Origin: CAZSAK01 sp964605155
GTDB lineage: Bacteria; Pseudomonadota; Gammaproteobacteria; SZUA-140
DNA length: 55,475 nt
Assembly: GCA_964605155.1 (NCBI GenBank)
Contig: CAZSAK010000018.1
Coordinates: forward strand, 1 to 55,475
Reading direction: 5' to 3'
In this document: one piece after another, positions 26,349-34,479 of the stretch
Position numbering within the stretch: the first letter of the stretch is position 1
Layout: the number at the start of each line of letters is the position of its first letter
The notes under the pieces: generated by a model
What the model was told of the DNA's origin: nothing
Database searches by the model: none
Seen by the model: only the letters and a program-made list of their open reading frames with translations
Translations under genes and position numbers: made by a program

Positions 26349-27905
26349 CTATCTTTTTACATCACTTAAACGCAAGCCCGTAAGCCACAACACGCCAAAA
26401 TAAACCAGTACTCCGGCAAAGACCCATAACGTGATGTGCCAAATACGTTCAAACCATTGCCAATCCATCCATTGTGCCGTATTACCACTGCCCCACCACA
26501 GCAATATGGCCATCAGCAATGTCGCCAACAAAACCTGGGATGTCAACCGCGACCATCCGGGCCGGGGTCGATAGATCCCCTGATGTCGTAACCTTTTATA
26601 TAAGAGTGCAGCATTGATAAAGGAGGATACTGAAGTGGCCAGTGCCAGGCCGGCGTGTGGCCCCTCGAATCCCAGCAAAGAAAGTGGTACTACAAAGACA
26701 ATATTCAGCACCATGTTGGTCACCATGGCGATGACGGCAATACGAACCGGTGTGCGGGTATTCTGCTGGGCGTAGAATCCCGGTGCAAGTACCTTGACCA
26801 GGATGAATCCCAGCAATCCAAGTGCATAGGCCATCAGGCTTAAGGACGCCATTCGCACATCGTGCCCACTGAACTCGCCATACTGAAACAAGGTAATCAG
26901 TAACGGTCCGGAGAGCATCATCAAACCCAGCGTCGCTGGTACTCCGATGATCACCACCATGCGCAGGGCCCAGTCAAGGGTGTGCGAAAACCCTTCCGTT
27001 GATGAAGCGGCATGTTCCCGCGACAGGTTCGGCAAGATCACGGTAGCCACCGCGATACCGAATACCCCCAGCGGAAACTCCACCAGACGATCGGAGTAGT
27101 ACAACCAGCTTACACTACCCGTCACCAGAAACGAGGCGATCAAGGTATCAAACAACAGATTGATCTGTGCGACCGAGGAACCAAAGATCGCCGGTAGCAT
27201 CAGCTTCCTGATACGTCGCACGCCTTCATCGTGACCACTTAGACGCGGACGTGGCAAGAGATGCAAGCGTTGCAGGTAAGGTAACTGAAACAACAGTTGC
27301 GCCACTCCGGCGATAAAAACGCCCCACGCCAGCGCCATCACCGGTTGCTGCAGATGCGGTGCGAACCAGATGGCAGCTGCGATCAGGCTGATATTCAACA
27401 GTACCGGTGTAAAGGCCGGAACGCCGAAATTCCCGAAGCTGTTGAGGATCCCTCCCGCCAGTGCCGTGAGGGAAATAAACAGGATATAGGGAAAGGTGAT
27501 ACGCAACATCTGCACGGTCAGGTCATATTTCGGCTGATCGTCCAGAAACCCCGGCGCGAAGATCATGACCACGAGAGGTGCCGCGATAACGCAGATCACG
27601 GTCACCAGGAACAGGATACCACCCAGCCAGCCGCATACGTGATTGACCAGTTGTCTGACCTCTTCCTCGCTGCGCTGCGTCTTGTAGTGTGACAAGACGG
27701 GCACGAAGGCCTGGGAAAAAGCCCCTTCTGCAAACAGCCGGCGCAGGAAATTGGGGATACGGAAGGCGACAAAAAAGGCATCCGCACCCAATCCGGCGCC
27801 AATCAGGCGAGCGAACACGACGTCCCGTACCAGTCCGAGTATACGTGACAGGAGGGTCATACTCCCCACCGTCAACGTGGATTTCAGCAGTCTGTCGCCC
27901 ATCAA
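26349..27905 (-). CDS. murJ: Lipid II flippase MurJ
   Basis: A 518-residue polytopic membrane protein with about 14 helices that moves lipid II across the inner membrane. The family blocks LRDVVFARLIGAGLGADAFFVAFRIPN and RRLFAEGAFSQAFVPVL are at the N terminus (given by ends or in full under the length limit), and GAQR-type loops follow. It is divergent from rpsT across 224 bp and precedes ribF by 110 bp of AT-rich sequence that may hold a separate ribF promoter. Confidence 0.96.
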   Translation of the reverse strand: MMGDRLLKSTLTVGSMTLLSRILGLVRDVVFARLIGAGLGADAFFVAFRIPNFLRRLFAEGAFSQAFVPVLSHYKTQRSEEEVRQLVNHVCGWLGGILFLVTVICVIAAPLVVMIFAPGFLDDQPKYDLTVQMLRITFPYILFISLTALAGGILNSFGNFGVPAFTPVLLNISLIAAAIWFAPHLQQPVMALAWGVFIAGVAQLLFQLPYLQRLHLLPRPRLSGHDEGVRRIRKLMLPAIFGSSVAQINLLFDTLIASFLVTGSVSWLYYSDRLVEFPLGVFGIAVATVILPNLSREHAASSTEGFSHTLDWALRMVVIIGVPATLGLMMLSGPLLITLFQYGEFSGHDVRMASLSLMAYALGLLGFILVKVLAPGFYAQQNTRTPVRIAVIAMVTNMVLNIVFVVPLSLLGFEGPHAGLALATSVSSFINAALLYKRLRHQGIYRPRPGWSRLTSQVLLATLLMAILLWWGSGNTAQWMDWQWFERIWHITLWVFAGVLVYFGVLWLTGLRLSDVKR

Positions 27906-28065
27906 ATGGTATGAACCGCTAAGCTATTGAAGCATGTATCCATTTTTAGTCATTATTATCCTTCAAGGCGCATAGTACTCCAGCAAAATACACAAATGAA
28001 AGCAAATATCCCCGCAAATACCCCCGAGATTACCTTACGCAACATCCTCCATATCCGATACGGCA

Positions 28066-28094
28066 TTGACAAAAGCGCGGAAAATCATCATAGT
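28066..28094 (+). promoter_or_regulatory. Candidate rpsT promoter
   Basis: A perfect TTGACA at 28066-28071 is followed after 17 bases by CATAGT at 28089-28094. This would start transcription about 30 bases before the rpsT start codon. The -10 match is only partial. Confidence 0.55.
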
Positions 28095-28129
28095 AAGCGC
28101 CCTTTAGCAATTGAAGATCAGAGGTAACC

Positions 28130-28390
28130 TTGGCAAATACGGCACAGGCAAGAAAACGCGCGCGACAGGCCGAGAAGCACCGCGCTCATAACGTCGGCAT
28201 GCGTTCCAGCATGCGCACTGCTGTCAAGAAGGTCGTCAATGCCATCGCGGCGGGCCAGAAAGAACAGGCGGAACAGGCATACAAGGAGGCGCTCCCCGAC
28301 GTCGATGCCATGGCGCGCAAGGGCATCATCCACAAGAACAAGGCCGCCCGCTACAAGAGCCGTCTTAACAAGCACATCCGCGCGATGTAA
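28130..28390 (+). CDS. rpsT: 30S ribosomal protein S20
   Basis: An 86-residue basic protein, MANTAQARKRARQAEKHRAH at the start, which binds 16S rRNA early in 30S assembly. It starts with TTG at 28130, nine bases after GAGG. Escherichia coli rpsT also uses UUG, where the weak start takes part in autogenous control, so this is probably a kept regulatory trait. A strong terminator follows. Confidence 0.97.
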   Translation: MANTAQARKRARQAEKHRAHNVGMRSSMRTAVKKVVNAIAAGQKEQAEQAYKEALPDVDAMARKGIIHKNKAARYKSRLNKHIRAM

Positions 28391-28414
28391 CCAAGCCCCA
28401 ACTTATTTAACTGC

Positions 28415-28441
28415 AAAAACCGGTCATTGACCGGTTTTTTT
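28415..28441 (+). terminator. rpsT terminator
   Basis: AAAAACCGGTCATTGACCGG followed by seven T. The stem is ACCGGTCA/TGACCGGT with a tiny loop; the A run on the left and T run on the right let it work in both directions, also ending proB transcripts from the other side. Confidence 0.9.
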
Positions 28442-28512
28442 ATGCCCCTAATGCGCTGCCGAAACAAACGTGCCTCACCCACTGGGGTGAGACCCGGGAA
28501 TTATTTTTAATA

Positions 28513-29643
28513 TTACAGAAGTGCGAGATTGTCCCGATGAATCAACTCCGGCTCATCTACATACCCCAACAACTCTTCGATCCGGTCGCTCGGCTGGCGC
28601 ATGATCTTTGCCGCCTCTTCGGCATTGTAATTGACCAGTCCCCGCGCGATTTCATACCCGTCCACACTGTAGCAGGCAACGACCTCGCCGCGGGCGAAAT
28701 TTCCCTCGACAGCAATTACGCCCACCGGTAGCAAACTACGGCCCGAGCTCTTCAGTACCTGCACTGCGCCGTCATCCAGCACGAGTTTGCCCTGTACCTT
28801 CAACTGGCCCGCAAGCCATTGCTTGCGTGCGGCAACCGGGCCCTGGCGGGGCATAATCAAAGTACCGACTTCCCTGCCCTCCTGGATATCCATCAAGATA
28901 CCGGGGTCGCGCCCATCTGCAATCAGTGTCGCAGTGCCCGAGCGTGCCGCGCGGGTCGCTGCACGGACCTTGGTCAACATCCCACCGCGCCCCCACTTAC
29001 CCTGTTTGCCACCCGCCGCCATCGTCTCGAGCCGAGGATCACCTGCATCGGCCTGATGAATCAGTTTGGCAGACTTGTTCAGCTTCGGATCCTGTTCGTA
29101 CATCCCGGCCTGATCGGTCAAAAGCACCAGCAGATTGGCTTCGATGAGATTCGCCACCAACGCCGCCAGGGTGTCGTTGTCTCCGAAACGGATCTCTTCC
29201 GCAGCCACTGAATCATTTTCGTTGATCACGGGCACGACATTGAGTTCGAGCAGGGTTCGCAAGGTACTGCGGGCATTCAGATAACGCCGCCTGTCAATGA
29301 GGTCATCGTGTGTCAACAGGATCTGGGCGGTATGCAGGCCATGCTGGAGAAAACAGGATTCATAGGCCTGTATCAACCCCATTTGGCCCACGGCCGCGGC
29401 AGCCTGCAGCTCATGCAGTGCATGTGGTCGTCGCTGCCAGTTAAGCCGCACCATGCCTTCGGCAACGGCACCGGACGACACCAGCACGATCTCGGTACCG
29501 CGCTCGCGCAACGCAACGATCTGCTCGACCCATGTGGCAATGAGATCCTTGTTCAACTTGCGGTCGCTATCCGTTAACAGCGAACTGCCGACCTTGATAA
29601 CCCAGCATTTGGTGTTTGCGAGCTGTTGGCGTTGTTGGTTCAT
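28513..29643 (-). CDS. proB: Glutamate 5-kinase
   Basis: A 376-residue enzyme for the first step of proline synthesis, phosphorylating glutamate. The kinase domain has WVIKVGSSLLTD, VLVSSGAVAEG, NENDSVA and GGMLTKVRAA. A C-terminal PUA domain lies at about 280-360 (GKLVLDDGAVQVL). The ATG at 29643 is preferred; a TTG four codons upstream is possible. It follows obg on the same strand by about 70 bp, as in many Gammaproteobacteria. Confidence 0.96.
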   Translation of the reverse strand: MNQQRQQLANTKCWVIKVGSSLLTDSDRKLNKDLIATWVEQIVALRERGTEIVLVSSGAVAEGMVRLNWQRRPHALHELQAAAAVGQMGLIQAYESCFLQHGLHTAQILLTHDDLIDRRRYLNARSTLRTLLELNVVPVINENDSVAAEEIRFGDNDTLAALVANLIEANLLVLLTDQAGMYEQDPKLNKSAKLIHQADAGDPRLETMAAGGKQGKWGRGGMLTKVRAATRAARSGTATLIADGRDPGILMDIQEGREVGTLIMPRQGPVAARKQWLAGQLKVQGKLVLDDGAVQVLKSSGRSLLPVGVIAVEGNFARGEVVACYSVDGYEIARGLVNYNAEEAAKIMRQPSDRIEELLGYVDEPELIHRDNLALL

Positions 29644-29711
29644 GTTATTGATCAACTGTAAGGATCCGGATTGAAGGTATTGTAGAGTCCTTTTATGTCC
29701 CTTTCATCCTT

Positions 29712-30737
29712 CTATAGAATCTTTTTCCGCTGCTTTTCAACATATTGCATGACTGCTTCGATCAGTCCCTGCGTACCTTCCTTGTTTACCGCCGAGATCA
29801 TGAATACCGGGCCACGCCACTGCAGGCGTTCGATGATATCCCTGCGTTGTCGCTCGCGTTCCGACTCGGGCACCAGATCAATCTTGTTGAGTACCAGCCA
29901 GCGTTCGCGCGTCATCAAGTCATTACCGAACGCCTTGAGTTCAACCTCGATCTTGCGTACATCACCCACCGGATCGGTAGACTCATCCATGGGAGCCATG
30001 TCTACCAGATGCAATAGCAACTGTGTGCGGGCAAGGTGTTTAAGAAAGCGGATACCAAGTCCCGCACCCCCGGCGGCTCCTTCAATCAGGCCCGGAATAT
30101 CGGCCACGACGAAACTGCGGTTCATCGACACGCTGACAACCCCCAGGTTGGGATATAGGGTAGTAAACGGATAATCGGCCACCTTCGGCCGCGCCGATGA
30201 AATCGCGCGTATCAAGGTTGATTTCCCGGCGTTCGGCATGCCGAGCAGGCCGACGTCCGCCAGCAATTTTAGTTCAAGATGCAGTTCCCTTGACTCACCC
30301 GGACTGCCGGGAGTAAATCTGCGCGGGGCACGATTGATACTTGATTTGAATCGCGTATTGCCCAGACCGTGAAAGCCGCCGTGTGCAACCAGCAACTGCT
30401 GTCCTTCCCGGGTTACATCTCCGATGACTTCATCGGTTTCGACATTACGGACGATTGTCCCTACCGGGACCCTGATCATCAAGTCCTCACCGCTTTTACC
30501 GGTGCGATTATCCCCCTTGCCGTTTTCACCACGCTCGGCCCGGTAGGTTCTTGCATGCCTGAAATCGACCAGTGTATTAAGATTGGGATCGCCAAGCAGA
30601 TACACGCTGCCACCGTCACCGCCGTCACCGCCATTCGGGCCACCGAAGGGGATGAATTTTTCACGTCGAAAACTGACACAGCCGTCACCGCCGTCACCAG
30701 CCTTCACGTGGATAGTCACCTCATCGACAAATTTCAT
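29712..30737 (-). CDS. obg: Obg family GTPase CgtA
   Basis: A 341-residue GTPase associated with 50S assembly and stress control. The glycine-rich OBG domain (1-158) contains GGDGGDGGSVYL. The G domain has G1 GMPNAGKST, G2 FTTLYPNLG, G3 DIPGLIEGA and G4 NKIDLV. It follows the rplU-rpmA pair, with a terminator between. Confidence 0.97.
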   Translation of the reverse strand: MKFVDEVTIHVKAGDGGDGCVSFRREKFIPFGGPNGGDGGDGGSVYLLGDPNLNTLVDFRHARTYRAERGENGKGDNRTGKSGEDLMIRVPVGTIVRNVETDEVIGDVTREGQQLLVAHGGFHGLGNTRFKSSINRAPRRFTPGSPGESRELHLELKLLADVGLLGMPNAGKSTLIRAISSARPKVADYPFTTLYPNLGVVSVSMNRSFVVADIPGLIEGAAGGAGLGIRFLKHLARTQLLLHLVDMAPMDESTDPVGDVRKIEVELKAFGNDLMTRERWLVLNKIDLVPESERERQRRDIIERLQWRGPVFMISAVNKEGTQGLIEAVMQYVEKQRKKIL

Positions 30738-30830
30738 AATTCCAGAGTCAAAAGGGAGTCAACAAGTATTGCATCCAGGCCCGGACCCATCACCATCGGC
30801 CTTTTCCCTCCCCTTGTTCCTCCATAGTAT

Positions 30831-30860
30831 AAAAAAAGCCCCGTCTGTGCGGGGCTCTCT
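30831..30860 (-). terminator. Terminator after rplU-rpmA
   Basis: On the minus strand AGAGCCCCGCACAGACGGGGC is followed by seven T. The stem is GCCCCG/CGGGGC. It separates the ribosomal protein operon from obg, which may therefore rely on read-through or a promoter within 30738-30830. Confidence 0.88.
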
Positions 30861-30897
30861 TGCGATGTTACGGGATATTCCGGTTTGAAACAGTGCC

Positions 30898-31155
30898 TCA
30901 GGAGGCGACCACATTGATATAGGTTCTTTTCTTTGGACCTCTGGTTTCAAACATTACCTTGCCATCCGCCTTGGCGTACAAGGTGTGATCATGGCCACAA
31001 CCAACGTTTACGCCGGGGTGAAACCTGGTCCCGCGCTGACGTACCAGGATATTACCCGCCGTCACCGCTTCACCGCCGAAGCGCTTGATACCCAAACGTT
31101 TCGATTCGGAATCACGCCCGTTACGGCTGCTACCGCCTGCCTTCTTGTGTGCCAT
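30898..31155 (-). CDS. rpmA: 50S ribosomal protein L27
   Basis: An 85-residue protein with MAHKKAGGSSRNGRDSESKR at the start, which reaches the peptidyl transferase centre. There is no cleavable N-terminal extension of the Firmicutes type. It follows rplU by 33 bp. Confidence 0.98.
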   Translation of the reverse strand: MAHKKAGGSSRNGRDSESKRLGIKRFGGEAVTAGNILVRQRGTRFHPGVNVGCGHDHTLYAKADGKVMFETRGPKKRTYINVVAS

Positions 31156-31188
31156 CGTTAAATCCTCGTCAAATTCTCTTTACGGTGC

Positions 31189-31503
31189 TCAGCTGGTGGA
31201 AATTCCGGTGATCTTGAGTTCCGTATAATCCTGGCGATGCCCCGTTATCTTTTGTGAGTGTTTACGGCGACGAAACTTGACGATCTTGATCTTCTTGCCC
31301 CGTCCATGAGCCGTAATAGTGGCAGTGACCACGCCGCCCGCCACATAGGGGGTACCGATCTTGATGTCATCCCCATCGGAAACCAGTAACACCTTGTCGA
31401 AATCAACCGATGCACCTTCATCGGCACCGATCTTTTCAACCTTCAACACATCCCCTTCCTGGGCCCGATATTGCTTGCCACCGGTTTCAAATACCGCGTA
31501 CAT
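31189..31503 (-). CDS. rplU: 50S ribosomal protein L21
   Basis: A 104-residue protein, MYAVFETGGKQYRAQEGDVL at the start, with the family block KIVKFRRRKHSQKITGHRQ near residues 75-93. It binds 23S rRNA. It is the first gene of the rplU-rpmA operon and is divergent from ispB, the usual gammaproteobacterial order. Confidence 0.98.
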   Translation of the reverse strand: MYAVFETGGKQYRAQEGDVLKVEKIGADEGASVDFDKVLLVSDGDDIKIGTPYVAGGVVTATITAHGRGKKIKIVKFRRRKHSQKITGHRQDYTELKITGISTS

Positions 31504-31713
31504 GTCACGACACCTTTCAGATCAAAATATTATCGTAAAACCGTAGAATTCTATCCGCAGTCAGCCAAGAGGTCAAACAATGAATCAGATGAAGATCTCG
31601 AATCGAAGTCCACCATTGCTTGCCACAAGCATACAACAATTCTAAAATCAGTCATCTAGGCCAAATCCCGGGAACACACACTGAATCAACCACTGAAAAA
31701 TCTCGCGTATTCC

Positions 31714-32682
31714 ATGGATCTGGAGGCAATACGCGCCCTGATTAGCGACGATTTACAGGCAGTGGATGACCTGATCAGAGAGCGGTTACAGTCAGATGTT
31801 GTCCTGATCAACCAACTGGGCCAGTACATTGTCAATAACGGCGGCAAACGGATGCGGCCGCTGCTGGTACTGCTCAGTGCCCAGGCCTTCGGCAACCGTT
31901 CTCGGCATCACATTGATCTTGCAGCCGTTATCGAATTTATCCATACCGCGACCCTGCTCCATGACGACGTTGTAGATGCTTCGGAATTGCGGCGCGGCCA
32001 GGAAACGGCCAATACCATCTGGGGAAACGAGGCCAGTGTGCTGGTGGGCGATTTCCTCTATTCACGTGCTTTTGAAATGATGGCAGACGTGAGCAACATG
32101 CGGGTCATGGAAATCATGTCACGGGCGACCAATGTCATTGCCGAAGGCGAGGTATTGCAGTTACTCAATTGTCATGACGCCGACACAACCGAAGAACGTT
32201 ATATGGAAGTCGTACGTTTCAAAACGGCCAAGTTGTTCGAAGCCGCCTCGCAACTCGGCGCGGTTATCAATCAATGCAACCACCATCACGAGCAGGCCAT
32301 GGCAAGCTATGGTATGCACCTTGGCACCGCCTTTCAGCTCATCGATGACGTGCTGGATTACAGTGCCTCGTCTCATGAGACGGGTAAAAACATCGGTGAC
32401 GATCTGGCGGAAGGCAAACCCACCTTGCCCTTGATTCATGCCATGCGTACCGGCACATCCGCACAGGCGGCTGCAATCCGCGATGCTATCGTGAGAGGAG
32501 GCCGTGAACATATTGGAATTGTGCAGGAGGCGATTGAATCGACCGATGCCCTGGTCTACACTGCACGGTCGGCGCACATGGAAGCACAAAAGGCCGTCAA
32601 GTCGATACGGTATATACCGGCTTCTCTATATAAAGACGCCTTACACAGCCTGGCTGAATTTTCCGTCAACCGGACTTATTGA
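31714..32682 (+). CDS. ispB: Octaprenyl diphosphate synthase
   Basis: A 322-residue all-alpha trans-prenyltransferase that makes the side chain of ubiquinone or menaquinone. The first aspartate-rich motif is LLHDDVVDASELRRG (near residue 83) and the second is FQLIDDVLDY (near 210). GGKRMRPLLVLL is the substrate block near the N terminus. Its divergence from rplU supports the ispB call among related synthases. It uses IPP made through ispH in this window. Confidence 0.95.
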   Translation: MDLEAIRALISDDLQAVDDLIRERLQSDVVLINQLGQYIVNNGGKRMRPLLVLLSAQAFGNRSRHHIDLAAVIEFIHTATLLHDDVVDASELRRGQETANTIWGNEASVLVGDFLYSRAFEMMADVSNMRVMEIMSRATNVIAEGEVLQLLNCHDADTTEERYMEVVRFKTAKLFEAASQLGAVINQCNHHHEQAMASYGMHLGTAFQLIDDVLDYSASSHETGKNIGDDLAEGKPTLPLIHAMRTGTSAQAAAIRDAIVRGGREHIGIVQEAIESTDALVYTARSAHMEAQKAVKSIRYIPASLYKDALHSLAEFSVNRTY

Positions 32683-32778
32683 TAATAGTTGATGCCGGTC
32701 GTCTGACTCGCCGTCTGTCGCCATGGCCCCGGCCTGTAACATAAAGATGGCCATGCCGGCAGGAATCCGGTCAAGATG

Positions 32779-32784
32779 TATAAT
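32779..32784 (+). promoter_or_regulatory. Candidate -10 box for tRNA-Pro
   Basis: TATAAT lies 13 bases upstream of the mature tRNA 5' end. No good -35 box is seen at the usual distance, so the promoter call is tentative. Confidence 0.45.
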
Positions 32785-32797
32785 AGAGTATTTATGT

Positions 32798-32874
32798 CGG
32801 GGTGTAGCTCAGCCTGGTAGAGCACTGCCTTCGGGAGGCAGGGGTCGTAGGTTCAAATCCTGTCACCCCGACCA
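32798..32874 (+). tRNA. tRNA-Pro (anticodon CGG)
   Basis: A 77-base cloverleaf: acceptor CGGGGTG/CACCCCG, D arm GCTC...GAGC, anticodon arm CTGCC-TTCGGGA-GGCAG and T arm with GGTTCAAATCC. The anticodon CGG reads CCG codons. The CCA end is encoded. Its last 13 bases have a near copy at 33726-33738. Confidence 0.97.
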
Positions 32875-33198
32875 TGAAAATCAATAAGTTATTGTGATAT
32901 ATATGTCGAACATTTTTCCCGACATATATTTATAAAATTAAATGATATAATCACTATGTAAAGGGAAATATTACTCTTGCGCCGGAACGCGATGTTCTTG
33001 CTTCTACTTGAACCCATATACTCAATTAGTGTACTTGGTTCAATAAGAGGAAATTTTAAGAGTAATAAGTAGGGTCCTTACCCCTCAAGACGGAACTTCA
33101 TCAAAAAATTAACCTATGTGAGCGGCTCAGCTCAGTTACATTGCTGTGCTTTCATATGTTAATTACCTGTCATCGCTAGCTAAGGGAGGGTGACACAG
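32875..33198. other. AT-rich stretch without a clear gene
   Basis: No open frame with family features is seen. It contains a TATAAT at 32946-32951 (possible start of a long leader towards 33301), an inverted pair TTGAACC/GGTTCAA about 20 bases apart near 33008-33043, and an imperfect pair around ACCTGTCA near 33165 and TGACACAGGT near 33191. It is clearly more AT-rich than the genes on either side. Confidence 0.6.
32899..32929 (+). terminator. AT-rich hairpin after tRNA-Pro
   Basis: ATATATGTCG (32899-32908) pairs with CGACATATAT (32920-32929) around an 11-base loop, followed by TTATAAAATTAA. It could end the tRNA transcript, though the stem is weak and the T run is broken. Confidence 0.4.
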
Positions 33199-33282
33199 GT
33201 GATAACCGTCGTGGTCGAGTGCATCGGGTCGATGTGTATTGATCAACCACCATGTGGTTATCTTGTGGGGAATAAATATTAA
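33199..33282 (+). CDS. Possible 27-residue cysteine-containing peptide
   Basis: A GTG at 33199 opens 27 codons ending in TAA at 33280-33282. It has a strong ribosome site, AAGGGAGG at 33182-33189. The peptide holds three cysteines, ECIGSMCIDQPPC, in its middle. The stop is 18 bases before the Tat-signal gene at 33301, so it could be a leader peptide or a coupled small gene. An in-frame GTG at 33190 is too close to the ribosome site. There is no homology evidence, and a frame this short can occur by chance. Confidence 0.3.
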   Translation: MITVVVECIGSMCIDQPPCGYLVGNKY

Positions 33283-33300
33283 TTATTGAGGTAATACACT

Positions 33301-33576
33301 ATGAGCGAGGAAAGCAATAGATCAGTAGATAACGACTCAAGAAGGAAATTCTTGAAGAAATTGGCTTATGTACCACCCGTAATTATGACATTGACCGCAG
33401 TACCATCCTACGCAACTACTGGATCATATCGTCATAGTTGTAATCAGGGTGTTGGTGCTCCAGTGGTAAATGATGGCTGCCAACCTGGGCATTCTGGTTG
33501 GGTTCTCAATAATGATGATCAGCCAGGTGGTGGCGTAGCGGGCGCACCAGGTGCAAGTTGGCACTCAAATAAATAG
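33301..33576 (+). CDS. Small secreted protein with Tat signal
   Basis: A 91-residue protein of unknown function. Residues 13-19 read SRRKFLK, an excellent twin-arginine motif, followed by a weakly hydrophobic stretch and PSYA, a likely cleavage site near residue 39. The mature part is about 52 residues, Gly/Pro/Asn-rich, with two cysteines (in HSCNQG and DGCQPG) and no catalytic motif; it ends GASWHSNK. GAGG lies about 10 bases before the ATG. It stands alone in an AT-rich patch between tRNA-Pro and a partial tRNA copy. It could be a folded cofactor-binding peptide or a modified peptide precursor; nothing decides between them. Confidence 0.65.
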   Translation: MSEESNRSVDNDSRRKFLKKLAYVPPVIMTLTAVPSYATTGSYRHSCNQGVGAPVVNDGCQPGHSGWVLNNDDQPGGGVAGAPGASWHSNK

Positions 33577-33594
33577 GCGTATTGAGTATACGCC
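33576..33594 (+). terminator. Hairpin at the end of the Tat-signal gene
   Basis: GGCGTAT (33576-33582) pairs with ATACGCC (33588-33594) around TGAGT and is followed by GGTTTGTTAAT. The left arm includes the last base of the stop codon. The T run is poor, so efficiency is uncertain. Confidence 0.5.
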
Positions 33595-33627
33595 GGTTTG
33601 TTAATGTACAGAGCTGATATTTGTACC

Positions 33628-33667
33628 AGAGCGCTACTCAGATTCAAGAACTGCTGAGTAGCGCTCT
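33628..33667. repeat. Perfect 14-bp inverted repeat
   Basis: AGAGCGCTACTCAG at 33628-33641 is exactly matched by its complement CTGAGTAGCGCTCT at 33654-33667, with a 12-base loop. It is followed by ATTAAAAC, so it is not a classical terminator. It may be a recombination or protein-binding site or an RNA-stabilising stem. Confidence 0.7.
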
Positions 33668-33725
33668 ATTAAAACAGATTAGTGATATTCTGATTATATT
33701 AAGGGGTAAATAAGTCCAAAAGCGA

Positions 33726-33738
33726 GTCGCCCCGACCA
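33726..33738 (+). repeat. Near copy of the tRNA-Pro 3' end (possible attachment site remnant)
   Basis: GTCGCCCCGACCA matches the last 13 bases of tRNA-Pro, GTCACCCCGACCA (32862-32874), with one mismatch and in the same orientation. Direct repeats of tRNA 3' ends are left when an element integrates into a tRNA gene. The match is short, and no integrase lies between the two copies. Confidence 0.45.
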
Positions 33739-33759
33739 ATACCATCCATAAAATGTTCC

Positions 33760-33792
33760 AAAAAAAAGAGGCGCCTGCGGCACCTCTTTTTT
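33760..33792. terminator. Bidirectional terminator
   Basis: A seven-A run, then AGAGGCGCC-TGC-GGCACCTCT (one mismatch in the stem), then a T run. It ends the peroxiredoxin transcript on the minus strand and can stop transcripts arriving on the plus strand. Confidence 0.85.
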
Positions 33793-33816
33793 ATTTGTAA
33801 TGCAGTTACCGCGGCT

Positions 33817-34479
33817 TTATGCCCTTGGCTGCGGAACAATGCGCAGATAAGGTTTGGGCGCCTTCCAGCCGTCCGGGTACTGTTTTTTCGCGTCCTCATC
33901 GGAGACCGCGGGAACGATGATGACATCCTCGCCAGGCTTCCAGTTCACCGGTGTAGCGACCTTGTGCTTGGCAGTCAGTTGCACAGAGTCGAGGATACGC
34001 AGTACTTCCTGAAAATTGCGACCCGTACTCATGGGATAGGTCAACATCACCTTGATTTGCTTGTCCGGACCGATGATAAACACCGATCGTACGGTTGCAT
34101 TGTCCGCCGCCTTGCGATCCTTGGCGGTACCGCTGGCATTGGGATGAATCATGTCATAAAGCTTGGCCACCTTCAGATCATTATCGCCGATGAGCGGGTA
34201 ATTCACCTTGTGGCCCTGGGTTTCCTCGATATCCTTGGCCCATTTTTCATGGTCGGTGACCGGATCAATACTAAGGCCGATGATCTTGCAGTTACGCTTG
34301 TCGAATTCGCTCTTCAGTCCCGCCATATAGCCAAGCTCAGTGGTGCAGACGGGAGTGAAGTCCTTGGGGTGTGAAAACAAAACCGCCCAGCCGTTGCCGA
34401 TCCACTCATGAAAATTGATCTTGCCTTCAGTGGTCTCGGCGGTGAAATCCGGAGCCGTATCTCCTATATGCAGGGACAT
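33817..34479 (-). CDS. 1-Cys peroxiredoxin (Prx6 type)
   Basis: A 220-residue cytoplasmic peroxidase reducing hydrogen peroxide and alkyl hydroperoxides. The peroxidatic site is PKDFTPVCTTELGYMAG (Cys45). Length, the NWKPGEDVIIVPAVSDEDA segment and the C-terminal extension place it in the Prx6 group, which usually lacks a resolving cysteine. GGAGGTAATAT precedes the ATG. The gene ends at a bidirectional terminator. It lies next to the LitR-type region but behind its own long upstream stretch. Confidence 0.93.
   Translation of the reverse strand: MSLHIGDTAPDFTAETTEGKINFHEWIGNGWAVLFSHPKDFTPVCTTELGYMAGLKSEFDKRNCKIIGLSIDPVTDHEKWAKDIEETQGHKVNYPLIGDNDLKVAKLYDMIHPNASGTAKDRKAADNATVRSVFIIGPDKQIKVMLTYPMSTGRNFQEVLRILDSVQLTAKHKVATPVNWKPGEDVIIVPAVSDEDAKKQYPDGWKAPKPYLRIVPQPRA

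Noticed and set aside
28474..28491. Hairpin CTCACCC-ACT-GGGGTGAG after proB as a terminator
   Set aside because: There is no T run directly after the stem in either direction; the bidirectional terminator at 28415-28441 is enough for both genes.
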